Part shown: one piece after another, positions 17,505 through 25,047 of the stretch
Layout of the letters: each line of letters opens with the position of its first letter
How positions within the stretch are numbered: position 1 is the stretch's first letter
Assembly: GCA_030150045.1 (NCBI GenBank)
Contig: JASLGM010000043.1
Coordinates: 1 to 64,000 of the forward strand
Direction: 5' to 3'
DNA: 64,000 nucleotides
Source: Taishania sp.
GTDB lineage: Bacteria > Bacteroidota > Bacteroidia > Flavobacteriales_D > Crocinitomicaceae
The notes under the pieces: model-generated
The model's database searches: none
Told to the model about the DNA's origin: nothing
The model's input: only the letters and a program-made list of their open reading frames with translations
Position numbers and translations under genes: made by a program

Positions 17505-17613
17505 CGCGTTAGGGATAAAAGTGGTTAGCCCACAGTCCCCAAGTTTACTAGGGGACGAGGACTAAAAACGGATAGCCCGACCCACTCCAAGTATTTGGAG
17601 TGGGGGAACGCCC
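17505..17613 (-). repeat. Element A, copy 2
   Basis: On the minus strand it runs from GGGCGTTCCC to TATCCCTAACGCGA. Closing stem is GCGTT/AACGC. Hairpin 1 has arms CCCACTCCAA and TTGGAGTGGG. Hairpin 2 has arms GTCCCC and GGGGAC, extended by TTAGTCC/GGGCTAA. The element begins 14 bp after the aldehyde dehydrogenase stop codon and in the same direction, without a separate terminator between them. Confidence 0.8.
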
Positions 17614-17627
17614 AAAATAGGAATAAC

Positions 17628-19001
17628 TTACATGATCTTTTTAATCAAATTAAAGTGTTTAAACGGCGCATATTTGAGCGGAATATCGACCCATGTTGGC
17701 GTAATAATGATAGCCCGTTGATTGCTAAACGCCTTAAAGCTATAGAAACCATGATAACCGCCCATCCCACTGTTTCCAACGCCTCCAAATGGAACATGGT
17801 GGTTCGTTATGTGCATTAATGTGTCATTTATACAGCCACCACCAGAGCTCGTTTTCTGAAATATCTGCATTCCCTCTTTCGGATCTCCAAAATAGTATAA
17901 CGCAAGAGGTTTTTCGTTGGTTTTAATATGTGAAAGCACCGTTTCCATCTTATCAAATGTCAAAATCGGGAAAATTGGACCGAAAATTTCTTCCTGCATC
18001 ACGGCATCATCCTTCGTTACATTGTCCAAAATAGTAGGTTGAATGTACCTTTCGCTTACTGAAAAGTCCCCTCCAAAAACCACTTTAGAAGGATCTATCA
18101 TTTGACTCACACGCTCCGTTGCGCGTGCGTGCACCATTCTCGGATAATGTGCCAACTCCTTAGTGTTTGAGCTGTACATTGAAGTAATATGTTTCTTTAA
18201 AGCATCGATAAAAGCTGTTTTCACCGAAGTGTGCACGAAAAAATAATCGGGCGCAATACATGTTTGACCTGCATTAATCAGTTTCCCAAAAACAACTCTT
18301 TTTGCAGCCACTTCCACATTCGATTTTGCGTCAATTATGCAAGGACTTTTCCCGCCGAGTTCCAAAATTATAGGAGTCAAATGCTCTGCAGCAGCACGCG
18401 CAATGATTTTTCCAACACGCGGACTTCCTGTAAAAAAGATCAAATCATAACGCTTAGAAAGTAATATTTCATTCTCTTCCATAGTTGGTTCAACCACCGC
18501 AACATGATCTTCAATAAATACTTCGGAAATGATTTTTTTTATGACATTCACTGTCGCTGGAGTCTCAGGAGCGGGTTTCATTATTACTGAACAACCACTT
18601 GAAATAGCACCTATTAATGGGTTGAGCATCAGTTGAAAAGGGTAGTTCCAAGGTGCGATAATTAGGGCAACACCTAAGGGTTCATATAATAACCTTGATT
18701 TCGAAGGAAGTACAAAAATTGGGGTCTTTACTTTTTGTGGTTTTACCCATTTCGATATATGTTTTATGTGATAATCAATATCATTTAACACCAAGCTGAT
18801 TTCCGTCAGATAGGCCTCCTCTTTTGACTTATGTAAATCTTTGTAAAGCGCGTCCGTAATTTCTGTTTCATAACGAAGAATGGTTTCCTTTAATTTCTTC
18901 AAACTATTCTTGCGGTATTCCACCGATTTAGCCACTTGATTATATTGGAAATGACGTTGTTTTGCCAAAATTTGATCGATACGATTTTCAAAAACGCTCA
19001 T
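17628..19001 (-). CDS. Aldehyde dehydrogenase (ALDH3-like)
   Basis: Starting at the ATG at 19001 (MSVFENRIDQILAKQ) the protein is 457 residues, the normal size for ALDH3-type enzymes, which lack the long N-terminus of other ALDHs. The frame is open 64 codons further upstream, but that part has no ALDH character. Catalytic features are N118 in APWNYP, FFTGSPRVGK at 189-198, E214 in LELGGKSP and the nucleophile C248 in NAGQTCIAPD. It oxidises fatty or aromatic aldehydes to acids with NAD(P)+. The C-terminus (YHGFYSFKAFSNQRAI) is also typical of the family. It is divergent from purT. Confidence 0.9.
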   Translation of the reverse strand: MSVFENRIDQILAKQRHFQYNQVAKSVEYRKNSLKKLKETILRYETEITDALYKDLHKSKEEAYLTEISLVLNDIDYHIKHISKWVKPQKVKTPIFVLPSKSRLLYEPLGVALIIAPWNYPFQLMLNPLIGAISSGCSVIMKPAPETPATVNVIKKIISEVFIEDHVAVVEPTMEENEILLSKRYDLIFFTGSPRVGKIIARAAAEHLTPIILELGGKSPCIIDAKSNVEVAAKRVVFGKLINAGQTCIAPDYFFVHTSVKTAFIDALKKHITSMYSSNTKELAHYPRMVHARATERVSQMIDPSKVVFGGDFSVSERYIQPTILDNVTKDDAVMQEEIFGPIFPILTFDKMETVLSHIKTNEKPLALYYFGDPKEGMQIFQKTSSGGGCINDTLMHITNHHVPFGGVGNSGMGGYHGFYSFKAFSNQRAIIITPTWVDIPLKYAPFKHFNLIKKIM

Positions 19002-19205
19002 AATACATGAATTATTAGTTGATCCATTGTTTGGGGTCATTACCGCAAAACAATCCTTATAAAGATAACAAATAATAACGCTGTTAGCTTTCAAAAAGCT
19101 GTTAAATAGCCGTAAAAAAGAACCGTTTTCTGAAAAATCACTGATTGGTAAACCGTTTAAATAAAGAAAAAATGCATCTTTGTAAAAGATCATAAAACAG
19201 AAGAT

Positions 19206-20369
19206 ATGAACAAGCGAATATTGCTCCTAGGATCAGGAGAATTAGGGAAAGAATTTGTAATTGCCTGTCAACGATTAGGGCAATATGTAATCGCTTGTGA
19301 TAGCTATTTAGGCGCACCAGCTATGCAAGTTGCCGATGCATACGAAGTATTTGATATGCTTGATGGAGATGCATTAGATGCCGCTGTTGCGAAACACAAC
19401 CCTGATATAATTGTCCCAGAAATTGAAGCTATTCGCACAGAAAGATTGTACGATTTTGAGAAAAAAGGAATTCAAATTGTTCCCTCTGCACGCGCAGCGA
19501 ATTTCACCATGAACAGAAAAGCCATTCGCGATTTGGCAGCGAAAGAAGTTGGGGTTCGAACAGCAAATTATCGATATGCAACAAGCTTGGATGAATTGAA
19601 AAATGGCGTTTCTTCCGTAGGAATGCCGTGTGTGGTGAAGCCGTTGATGTCATCATCTGGAAAAGGTCAATCGGTAATTAAAACAGAAGCAGATATCGAA
19701 AAGGCTTGGAACGCAGCGTTGGAAGGTTCTCGCGGTGATTTAATGGAGGTTATTGTCGAAGGTTTCATCGCATTTGATTACGAAATAACCTTATTGACTG
19801 TCACGCAAGAGAACGGAAACACGCTATTTTGCCCGCCTATAGGTCACCGTCAGGAACGTGGAGATTACCAAGAAAGTTGGCAGCCGATGCCCATGAATCC
19901 AATACATTTAGAGGAAGCTCAACAAATGGCGAAAGAGGTCACTGCGGCCCTTGGAGGTAATGGAATTTGGGGTGTAGAATTCTTTATTTGTCCTGACGGA
20001 GCGGTTTTTTCAGAACTTTCACCTCGACCACATGATACGGGTATGGTGACTTTGGCCGGAACCCAGAATTTCAATGAATTTGAACTTCATGCACGTGCCG
20101 TTTTGGGGCTTCCAATTCCTGAAATCGTTTTATTGAAAAATGGTGCAAGCGCCGTTATTTTAGCCGATGATTACATGGATAAACCTATGTTTACAGGTTT
20201 AAATGACGCAGCTAATTTCCCTAATACGGATTTCAAAATTTTCGGAAAACCAACAGCTAAACCTTACCGTAGAATGGCTGTGGCATTAGCTTATGGTGAT
20301 GAAGAAGTGACAAAATTAGTAGAAAAAGCAAAGCTTGTTGCTTCAAAAATAAATGTAATTTCAGAATAA
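19206..20369 (+). CDS. purT: Formate-dependent phosphoribosylglycinamide formyltransferase
   Basis: This 387-residue ATP-grasp enzyme makes formyl-GAR from GAR, formate and ATP, the third step of purine synthesis. The N-terminal preATP-grasp domain starts ILLLGSGELGKEFVIACQRLG. The ATP-grasp domain contains PCVVKPLMSSSGKGQSV and GVEFFICPDGAVFSELSPRPHDTGMVT, which carries the Mg-ATP ligands. GHRQERGDYQESWQP is a PurT signature. Length is as expected. PurL is encoded 24 kb away in the same window. It is monocistronic, with repeat element A starting 12 bp after the stop. Confidence 0.96.
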   Translation: MNKRILLLGSGELGKEFVIACQRLGQYVIACDSYLGAPAMQVADAYEVFDMLDGDALDAAVAKHNPDIIVPEIEAIRTERLYDFEKKGIQIVPSARAANFTMNRKAIRDLAAKEVGVRTANYRYATSLDELKNGVSSVGMPCVVKPLMSSSGKGQSVIKTEADIEKAWNAALEGSRGDLMEVIVEGFIAFDYEITLLTVTQENGNTLFCPPIGHRQERGDYQESWQPMPMNPIHLEEAQQMAKEVTAALGGNGIWGVEFFICPDGAVFSELSPRPHDTGMVTLAGTQNFNEFELHARAVLGLPIPEIVLLKNGASAVILADDYMDKPMFTGLNDAANFPNTDFKIFGKPTAKPYRRMAVALAYGDEEVTKLVEKAKLVASKINVISE

Positions 20370-20380
20370 AAAATAGAGTA

Positions 20381-20487
20381 GGGCGTTCCCCCACCAAATA
20401 CTTGGTAGGGTCGGGCTTTTCGTTACTAGTCCTCGTCCCCTAGTAAACTTGGGGACTGTGGGCTATCCACTGTAATCCCTAACGCGA
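20381..20487 (+). repeat. Element A, copy 3
   Basis: It runs from GGGCGTTCCC to ATCCCTAACGCGA. Closing stem is GCGTT/AACGC. Hairpin 1 is ACCAA/TTGGT with a 4-base loop. Hairpin 2 has arms GTCCCC/GGGGAC extended by AGTCC/GGGCT. It starts 12 bp after the purT stop, in the same direction, and hairpin 2 is nearly identical to that of copy 2. Confidence 0.8.
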
Positions 20488-20504
20488 AATCGGTTTTCAA
20501 AAGA
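20488..20504 (-). repeat. Remnant of the element B leading edge, inverted
   Basis: AATCGGTTTTCAAAAG is the reverse complement of the string that opens element B at 17474 and 57169. It directly abuts element A copy 3 but points the opposite way to B in the other A-B pairs. The rest of B is missing. Confidence 0.5.
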
Positions 20505-20537
20505 ACATCTACATGTTAATATTCAAGTTACATAAAT

Positions 20538-20572
20538 AAAAAAAGGGCTGTTTCGAAAGAAACAGCCCTTTT
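20538..20572 (-). terminator. Terminator of mqo
   Basis: AAGGGCTGTTTC pairs perfectly with GAAACAGCCCTT around a short loop. On the minus strand it is followed by a T-run, 19 bp after the mqo stop. Confidence 0.85.
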
Positions 20573-20590
20573 ACTTATATTTTAAACGTA

Positions 20591-22075
20591 TTACAATCCT
20601 AAAATAGAAGAAGTACGTTTTCTAGTTTCTACTAATAATTCAGGATTATCATTCAACTGAATTCCAAAGCTTGGAATTAACTCTTTGATTTTTTCTTGCC
20701 ATTCATTTGATTTGAATTCCTTAGGAAAACATTTCTGAATAACATCTAACATAGCAGCTACACTTGTTGATGCTCCTGGTGAAGCACCTAATAATGCGGC
20801 GATACTACCATCTTTTGCATTAACAATCTCGGTTCCGAATTCCAAAGTTCCCTTTCCATCTTTTCCTTTTTTGATGATTTGCACGCGTTGTCCAGCAATT
20901 TCTAAATCCCAATCTTCCAATTTAGCGTTGGGGTAGAATTCTTTCAAAACTTCAACACGTTCATCGGGTTTCAACATTACTTGTTGAATCAAATAACGCG
21001 TTAACGACATATTGTTCCAACCAGCTTGCATCATAGGAATGATGTTACTCAATTTTATTGAACCAGGTAAATCCCAAAATGTTCCTTCTTTCAAGAATTT
21101 TGTTGAAAATCCAGCAAATGGTCCAAATAACAATTCTTTTTTACCGTCAATTACGCGTGAATCTAGGTGAGGAACAGACATTGGTGGTGCACCGATTGCT
21201 GCTTTACCATATACTTTTGCTTCATGTTTGCGAATGATCTCTTCATTTTTACAGCGTAACCATTGACCTCCAACAGGGAAACCTCCGTAACCTTCCACTT
21301 CCGGAATTCCAGTTTTTAAGAGTAAAGGTAAGGCGCCTCCACCTGCTCCAATGAAGACAAATGAAGTTTCTACTTCAATTTCTTTTCCTGTCGTCAAATC
21401 TTTAACTTCAACTTCCCAAACTTTTTTCTCTTTCTCTATTTCTTTAACATCGCAATTGAAATGTACTTCTACATCATCAAATTTACTTAAGTAAGCGATA
21501 AGATCAGAAGTTAATTTACCAAAATTCACGTCCGTTCCCAAGTTCATGCGTGTAGCTGAAACAGGAATATTAGGATCACGATCTTGCATCATTAAAGGGA
21601 ACCATTCTTTTAAAGTTTCGATTTGATCGCTGTACAACATGTCAGAGAAAATAGGTTCTTTCTTCATGGCGTCAAAACGTTTCTTCAAATAGCTTACATT
21701 TCCTTCACCATGTACAAAACTGAAATGAGGAACGCTGTTTATGAAAGAAGTATCTTTTAACTTTCCTGTTTCTACTAAATAAGACCAAAGTTGTTTTGAA
21801 ACCTCGAATTGTTCACTAATGCTTACCGCTTTTTTAGCATCAACTATTCCATTTTTTTCAGGAGTATAATTCAACTCACAGTAGGCTGCGTGTCCTGTTC
21901 CTGCGTTATTCCAAGCGGATGAACTTTCTAGTCCTGAAGAATCAAGGCGCTCAAAGATTTGAATTTTTAAAGATGGGTTTAGTTCTTTCAAAATAACCCC
22001 TAATGTTGCACTCATTATTCCTGCTCCAATCAAAACAACATCTGTTTTCGATTTTTCAGCCGACTTTTTTTTCAT
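20591..22075 (-). CDS. mqo: Malate:quinone oxidoreductase
   Basis: This 494-residue FAD-dependent peripheral membrane enzyme oxidises malate to oxaloacetate and reduces quinone, serving both the TCA cycle and respiration. The FAD-binding motif is VVLIGAGIMSATLGVILKE (residues 14-32). Family signatures are SSAWNNAGTGHAAYCELNYT, VGGQWLRCKN, FGPFAGFSTKFLK, and LGASPGASTSVAAMLDV near the C-terminus. Length matches the family. The gene is monocistronic, with its own terminator, and is convergent with purT. Confidence 0.96.
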   Translation of the reverse strand: MKKKSAEKSKTDVVLIGAGIMSATLGVILKELNPSLKIQIFERLDSSGLESSSAWNNAGTGHAAYCELNYTPEKNGIVDAKKAVSISEQFEVSKQLWSYLVETGKLKDTSFINSVPHFSFVHGEGNVSYLKKRFDAMKKEPIFSDMLYSDQIETLKEWFPLMMQDRDPNIPVSATRMNLGTDVNFGKLTSDLIAYLSKFDDVEVHFNCDVKEIEKEKKVWEVEVKDLTTGKEIEVETSFVFIGAGGGALPLLLKTGIPEVEGYGGFPVGGQWLRCKNEEIIRKHEAKVYGKAAIGAPPMSVPHLDSRVIDGKKELLFGPFAGFSTKFLKEGTFWDLPGSIKLSNIIPMMQAGWNNMSLTRYLIQQVMLKPDERVEVLKEFYPNAKLEDWDLEIAGQRVQIIKKGKDGKGTLEFGTEIVNAKDGSIAALLGASPGASTSVAAMLDVIQKCFPKEFKSNEWQEKIKELIPSFGIQLNDNPELLVETRKRTSSILGL

Positions 22076-22264
22076 TGCTTGCTAACTTATAAATAAGATA
22101 TCTGTCTACTAATTACACCAGCCACTTAATCGTTTAATTAACTTAAATGGCTAATTGCAAAAGTAGGATAAAACAATCTTAATTAGTAGAAAAAAATAGT
22201 AAAAAATCATAAATTTTCATCGATTAACAAAAAATAATTGAAAACAAGATTTTTCCTTTCTGTT

Positions 22265-23563
22265 TCAGGATTTTTTCTCCTTTCTTAAACCTAAAAAAGG
22301 AATAGCAATGAGTGTAGACACACCGATTAATATCGGGTAAATCATGAAAGGAAGTAACTGTAAAGCTGAAATAGATACACCTGATAGGGAAACAGCAAGG
22401 AGTAATTGAGCACCGTACGGAAGCAGACCTTGTACACAACATGTCATCGTATCGACAATAGAAGCACTTCGTTTCATAGGAATATTATTCTTTTCTGCAA
22501 TTTCTTTAGCTAAAGGACCAACTATAATTATAGAAAGTGTATTGTTCGCTAATAGCATATTGGTGAAACCAGATAAAACGGCAATACTATAACTGGCTTT
22601 TATTTTCGAATTGGCTTTTTCTTTAATAAGTATTAGTAATCTATCAAAGCCTCCAAATAAATGGACAAAACCACTTAGACCTCCAAGGAAAAAAGTAATC
22701 ATACACAATTCTGTTAGTGAAAGAACACCTGTATTTGTACTTGAGAGTAAAACGGAAAAGGTCAGATCGGCCATGAAATAACCAGTCAACAGAAAACCGA
22801 AAATTCCTAAGCAAAGTGCTATGAATAAATTGATATTAAAAAAAACTAATACTAGCACAAAAAAATAAGGTGAAACTAAAATTACATCTTCCCATTTGAA
22901 AGAAGATTCGGATGTTACATGACTTGTAATATGAGTTGGTGTCACGAGAAAGTAAAATAATAGACTAAGAATAGCTGCAGGAAGAACCAGTAATAAATTG
23001 GCTTTAAACTTTTCTTTCATAGCTATACCATGTGTTTTTGTAACCGCAATTGTAGTGTCTGAAATAAAAGAAAGGTTGTCGCCAAACATTGCTCCACCTA
23101 CAATAGCTCCTAGTAAATAGTAAGTATGTGAGGATTCAATAAAACCAATTTGCCCTGCTAAAGGAGCTAAAGCAACAATTGTTCCAACAGATGTACCAAT
23201 CGTTATTGATAAAAAACAGGCAAAGAGAAATATACCAACAATAAAGAGTTGCTCTGGTAAGAATTCTTGGATCCAAGAAGTAAGTATTTTTAACGCTCCT
23301 ATGTCACTGCCCAGCTGACTAAAAATACCCGATAGCATAAAAATAGAAAGCATCGTAACAATAAGTTCATTACCAGCAGCTTTAGAAAACGATTTTAATT
23401 TTTCATCAAATGTAAATTCCCGATGTGTGAAAAGGGAAAGCATAAAACTTATGAGTAATAACGGTAGAATAGGAACTGCATAGAAATCCTTTAAACAAAC
23501 AGCAACAATAAAGTACAAAAGAATAAAGGAAACAATTGGAAATAAAGCACGAAATAATTTCAT
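22265..23563 (-). CDS. Na+/H+ antiporter NhaC family protein
   Basis: This 432-residue membrane protein has about 11-12 hydrophobic helices. The stretch SITIGTSVGTIVALAPLAG and the segment AIVGGAMFGDNLSFISDTTIAVTKTHG match the conserved core of NhaC-type antiporters. They exchange sodium (or an organic anion in some members) for protons. Helix pair ANNTLSIIIVGPLAKEIAEKNNI is also typical. It is flanked by a 189-bp AT-rich gap towards mqo in which I see no feature, and by a terminator belonging to the upstream EamA gene. Confidence 0.88.
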   Translation of the reverse strand: MKLFRALFPIVSFILLYFIVAVCLKDFYAVPILPLLLISFMLSLFTHREFTFDEKLKSFSKAAGNELIVTMLSIFMLSGIFSQLGSDIGALKILTSWIQEFLPEQLFIVGIFLFACFLSITIGTSVGTIVALAPLAGQIGFIESSHTYYLLGAIVGGAMFGDNLSFISDTTIAVTKTHGIAMKEKFKANLLLVLPAAILSLLFYFLVTPTHITSHVTSESSFKWEDVILVSPYFFVLVLVFFNINLFIALCLGIFGFLLTGYFMADLTFSVLLSSTNTGVLSLTELCMITFFLGGLSGFVHLFGGFDRLLILIKEKANSKIKASYSIAVLSGFTNMLLANNTLSIIIVGPLAKEIAEKNNIPMKRSASIVDTMTCCVQGLLPYGAQLLLAVSLSGVSISALQLLPFMIYPILIGVSTLIAIPFLGLRKEKKS

Positions 23564-23576
23564 TTTATAAAGATAT

Positions 23577-23605
23577 AAAAAGCCCTATTATAGAATAGGG
23601 CTCAC
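23577..23605 (-). terminator. Terminator of the EamA transporter gene
   Basis: AGCCCTATT and AATAGGGCT pair around a 4-base loop. On the minus strand a T-run (CTTTTTATA) follows, 17-45 bp after the stop at 23622. Confidence 0.75.
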
Positions 23606-23621
23606 GTTTAGTTTCTGCTGA

Positions 23622-24629
23622 TTACCACAGGTTATTTAAATATGTAGCGTAAGGAGATGCAATACGCTTATAAATAGCAATTTGTTTATGAAAACGAATT
23701 TTCACAAAACGATAATTGCTAGCTCTCCATGTCATGTTTAATAGAACTACTCCAAGTAAAATAACAACAAAAGAGATAAGTTGAAAAACACCTAATTTGG
23801 TTCCTATAAATAAATAGCCTAAAATGGCAGCAACAATTGGATTGACATATGTATGTGTACTAACACGAGAAGGAGGTTGGTTTTGTAATAACCAAGTGTA
23901 TGCAATATACGCAATAATTGAACCGAAGAAAATTAGAAAAGTTAATCCGATTAAAGCATCTTGACGTAACGAGGACCAATCCATTGTTTTCCATTCTGAT
24001 TTAATTGATGCAAATAAAAAAGCTCCTAAACCTGCAACCACCAATTGTTGTGATGCATTGAGTAAAAAGGGTTGATCTGCTTTGTGACTTCTTGAAAACA
24101 ATGCGCCAATTACCCATGAAATTGAACTTAATGCAAGAATACCATAGGCGATTATTTTTTGTGATAAACCAATCGATGTATCTTGTGTTGCAGCGTGTTT
24201 CAGGAAGAAAATAAGTCCTGAAAATCCTAGAATCAAGCCCAATATGAGAAATGGATTTTTGAAATTTACTTTCCATTGTTTTTTGTCGAATAGAATAAAC
24301 CAAAAAGGTCCTGTTCCGATGGCAACTGCCGCTTCTGTAGCTGAAACATATTGCTCTGCCCAAACGAGTAGACCTGTCCCTCCAGTTAGGATGAGTAAAC
24401 CTGTAACGGCGTTATAACCCCAGTTTTTCATATTGAATAATTTATCTCCTTTAGATGCACGATAGAGGAGTAATAGTAAACCCGCAATAAAGAATCGCAA
24501 ACCTGTTAGTATAAAAGGAGGGAAAGATTTCAGTCCGTAGGTGATGGCTATGAATGTGGCGCCCCAGAAGATGTAAATACTGAAGTAGCTACTTATTAAT
24601 TTAGTTTTATGTGGTGTTATTGTGTTCAT
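23622..24629 (-). CDS. EamA/DMT family exporter
   Basis: This 335-residue protein has ten predicted membrane helices arranged as two EamA repeats. The N-terminal repeat starts SIYIFWGATFIAITYGLKSFPP, and the second contains SISWVIGALFSRSH and TWLLQNQPPSRVSTHTYVNP with a following PIVA motif. The superfamily exports small metabolites, amino acids or drugs; E. coli EamA exports cysteine and O-acetylserine. Here the gene is preceded by two Met/Cys-containing leader frames and terminators, the last one ending 8 bp before the start codon. This suggests control by sulfur amino acid supply (inference). Confidence 0.9.
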   Translation of the reverse strand: MNTITPHKTKLISSYFSIYIFWGATFIAITYGLKSFPPFILTGLRFFIAGLLLLLYRASKGDKLFNMKNWGYNAVTGLLILTGGTGLLVWAEQYVSATEAAVAIGTGPFWFILFDKKQWKVNFKNPFLILGLILGFSGLIFFLKHAATQDTSIGLSQKIIAYGILALSSISWVIGALFSRSHKADQPFLLNASQQLVVAGLGAFLFASIKSEWKTMDWSSLRQDALIGLTFLIFFGSIIAYIAYTWLLQNQPPSRVSTHTYVNPIVAAILGYLFIGTKLGVFQLISFVVILLGVVLLNMTWRASNYRFVKIRFHKQIAIYKRIASPYATYLNNLW

Positions 24630-24637
24630 TGTTGTAA

Positions 24638-24672
24638 ATAAAAAAAGCCCCGCTTTTCGATAGCGGGGCTTA
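24638..24672 (-). terminator. Terminator/attenuator directly before the EamA start codon
   Basis: On the minus strand AAGCCCCGCTA pairs with TAGCGGGGCTT-type arms (AGCCCCGC/GCGGGGCT), followed by TTTTTTT and only 8 bp later by the EamA ATG at 24629. A full terminator placed between a small upstream frame and the gene suggests attenuation rather than ordinary termination. Confidence 0.8.
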
Positions 24673-24700
24673 AGTCAAAAAATAATTGATTTAAAAAAGG

Positions 24701-24814
24701 CTATCTTTTTTTGGTCCGCTTGCGATAATTTGATACACACATGATTTGTGGGCAATACATCATAAATGTATTTTGACAAGCGTTCATCCAGGTAATACGA
24801 TGGTGTGTGTTCAT
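24701..24814 (-). CDS. Leader peptide 2 (37 residues, Met/Cys-rich), putative attenuator peptide
   Basis: The ATG at 24814 opens a 37-codon frame ending at TAG 24701-24703. It encodes MNTHHRITWMNACQNTF and then MMYCPQIMCVSNYR, with a basic tail ending KKR. It has five Met and three Cys codons in 37. It shares an N-C-x-N-x-F-M-x-x-C pattern with leader peptide 1. The stop lies 29 bp before the terminator that precedes the EamA start. It is too short for family searches. I infer a regulatory reading frame because it sits between two terminators. Confidence 0.55.
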   Translation of the reverse strand: MNTHHRITWMNACQNTFMMYCPQIMCVSNYRKRTKKR

Positions 24815-24833
24815 ACGTTTTGAAATTTAATTA

Positions 24834-24866
24834 AACAAAAAAAGGCTCCACATACGAGGAGCCTTA
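24834..24866 (-). terminator. Terminator after leader peptide 1
   Basis: On the minus strand AAGGCTCC pairs with GGAGCCTT around a 7-base loop, followed by a run of seven T. It lies 27 bp after the leader 1 stop and 20 bp before the leader 2 start. Confidence 0.85.
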
Positions 24867-24892
24867 AAATCTATAGATAACAAAAAATACTC

Positions 24893-24976
24893 CTACCGGT
24901 AAATAAATCGCATACACACAGCCATGAAATGGTTGCGAGTGCAGTTTAAACGATATGAGTTATTAATTGTGTTCAC
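24893..24976 (-). CDS. Leader peptide 1 (27 residues, Met/Cys-containing), putative attenuator peptide
   Basis: A GTG at 24976 opens a 27-codon frame ending at TAG 24893-24895. It begins MNTINNSYRLNCTRNHF and continues MAVCMRFIYR. An internal ATG at 24925 would give a 10-residue peptide MAVCMRFIYR. The first codons (GTGAACACA) echo those of leader 2 and of eamA itself (ATGAACACA). The frame lies 71 bp after the MBL hydrolase stop and is followed by a strong terminator. The remaining sequence of the 418-bp gap 24630-25047 holds nothing else I can name. Confidence 0.5.
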   Translation of the reverse strand: MNTINNSYRLNCTRNHFMAVCMRFIYR

Positions 24977-25047
24977 TTCTCTTTATTTATGTTAGAATAC
25001 AAAATTACAAATATTCATACTTAGTTAATTAAAATAAATGTTAAAAG

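Noticed and set aside
17595..17819. Plus-strand open frame of 74 codons
   Set aside because: It spans element A and the antisense of the aldehyde dehydrogenase C-terminus, with no family resemblance.
19002..19193. 64-codon upstream extension of the aldehyde dehydrogenase
   Set aside because: ALDH3-type homologues start at the MSVFENRI-like position, and the extension has no recognisable domain.
24630..25047. SAM or other known riboswitch upstream of eamA
   Set aside because: I see no match to a known riboswitch core by eye; the sequence is better explained by small frames and terminators. An Rfam scan would settle it.
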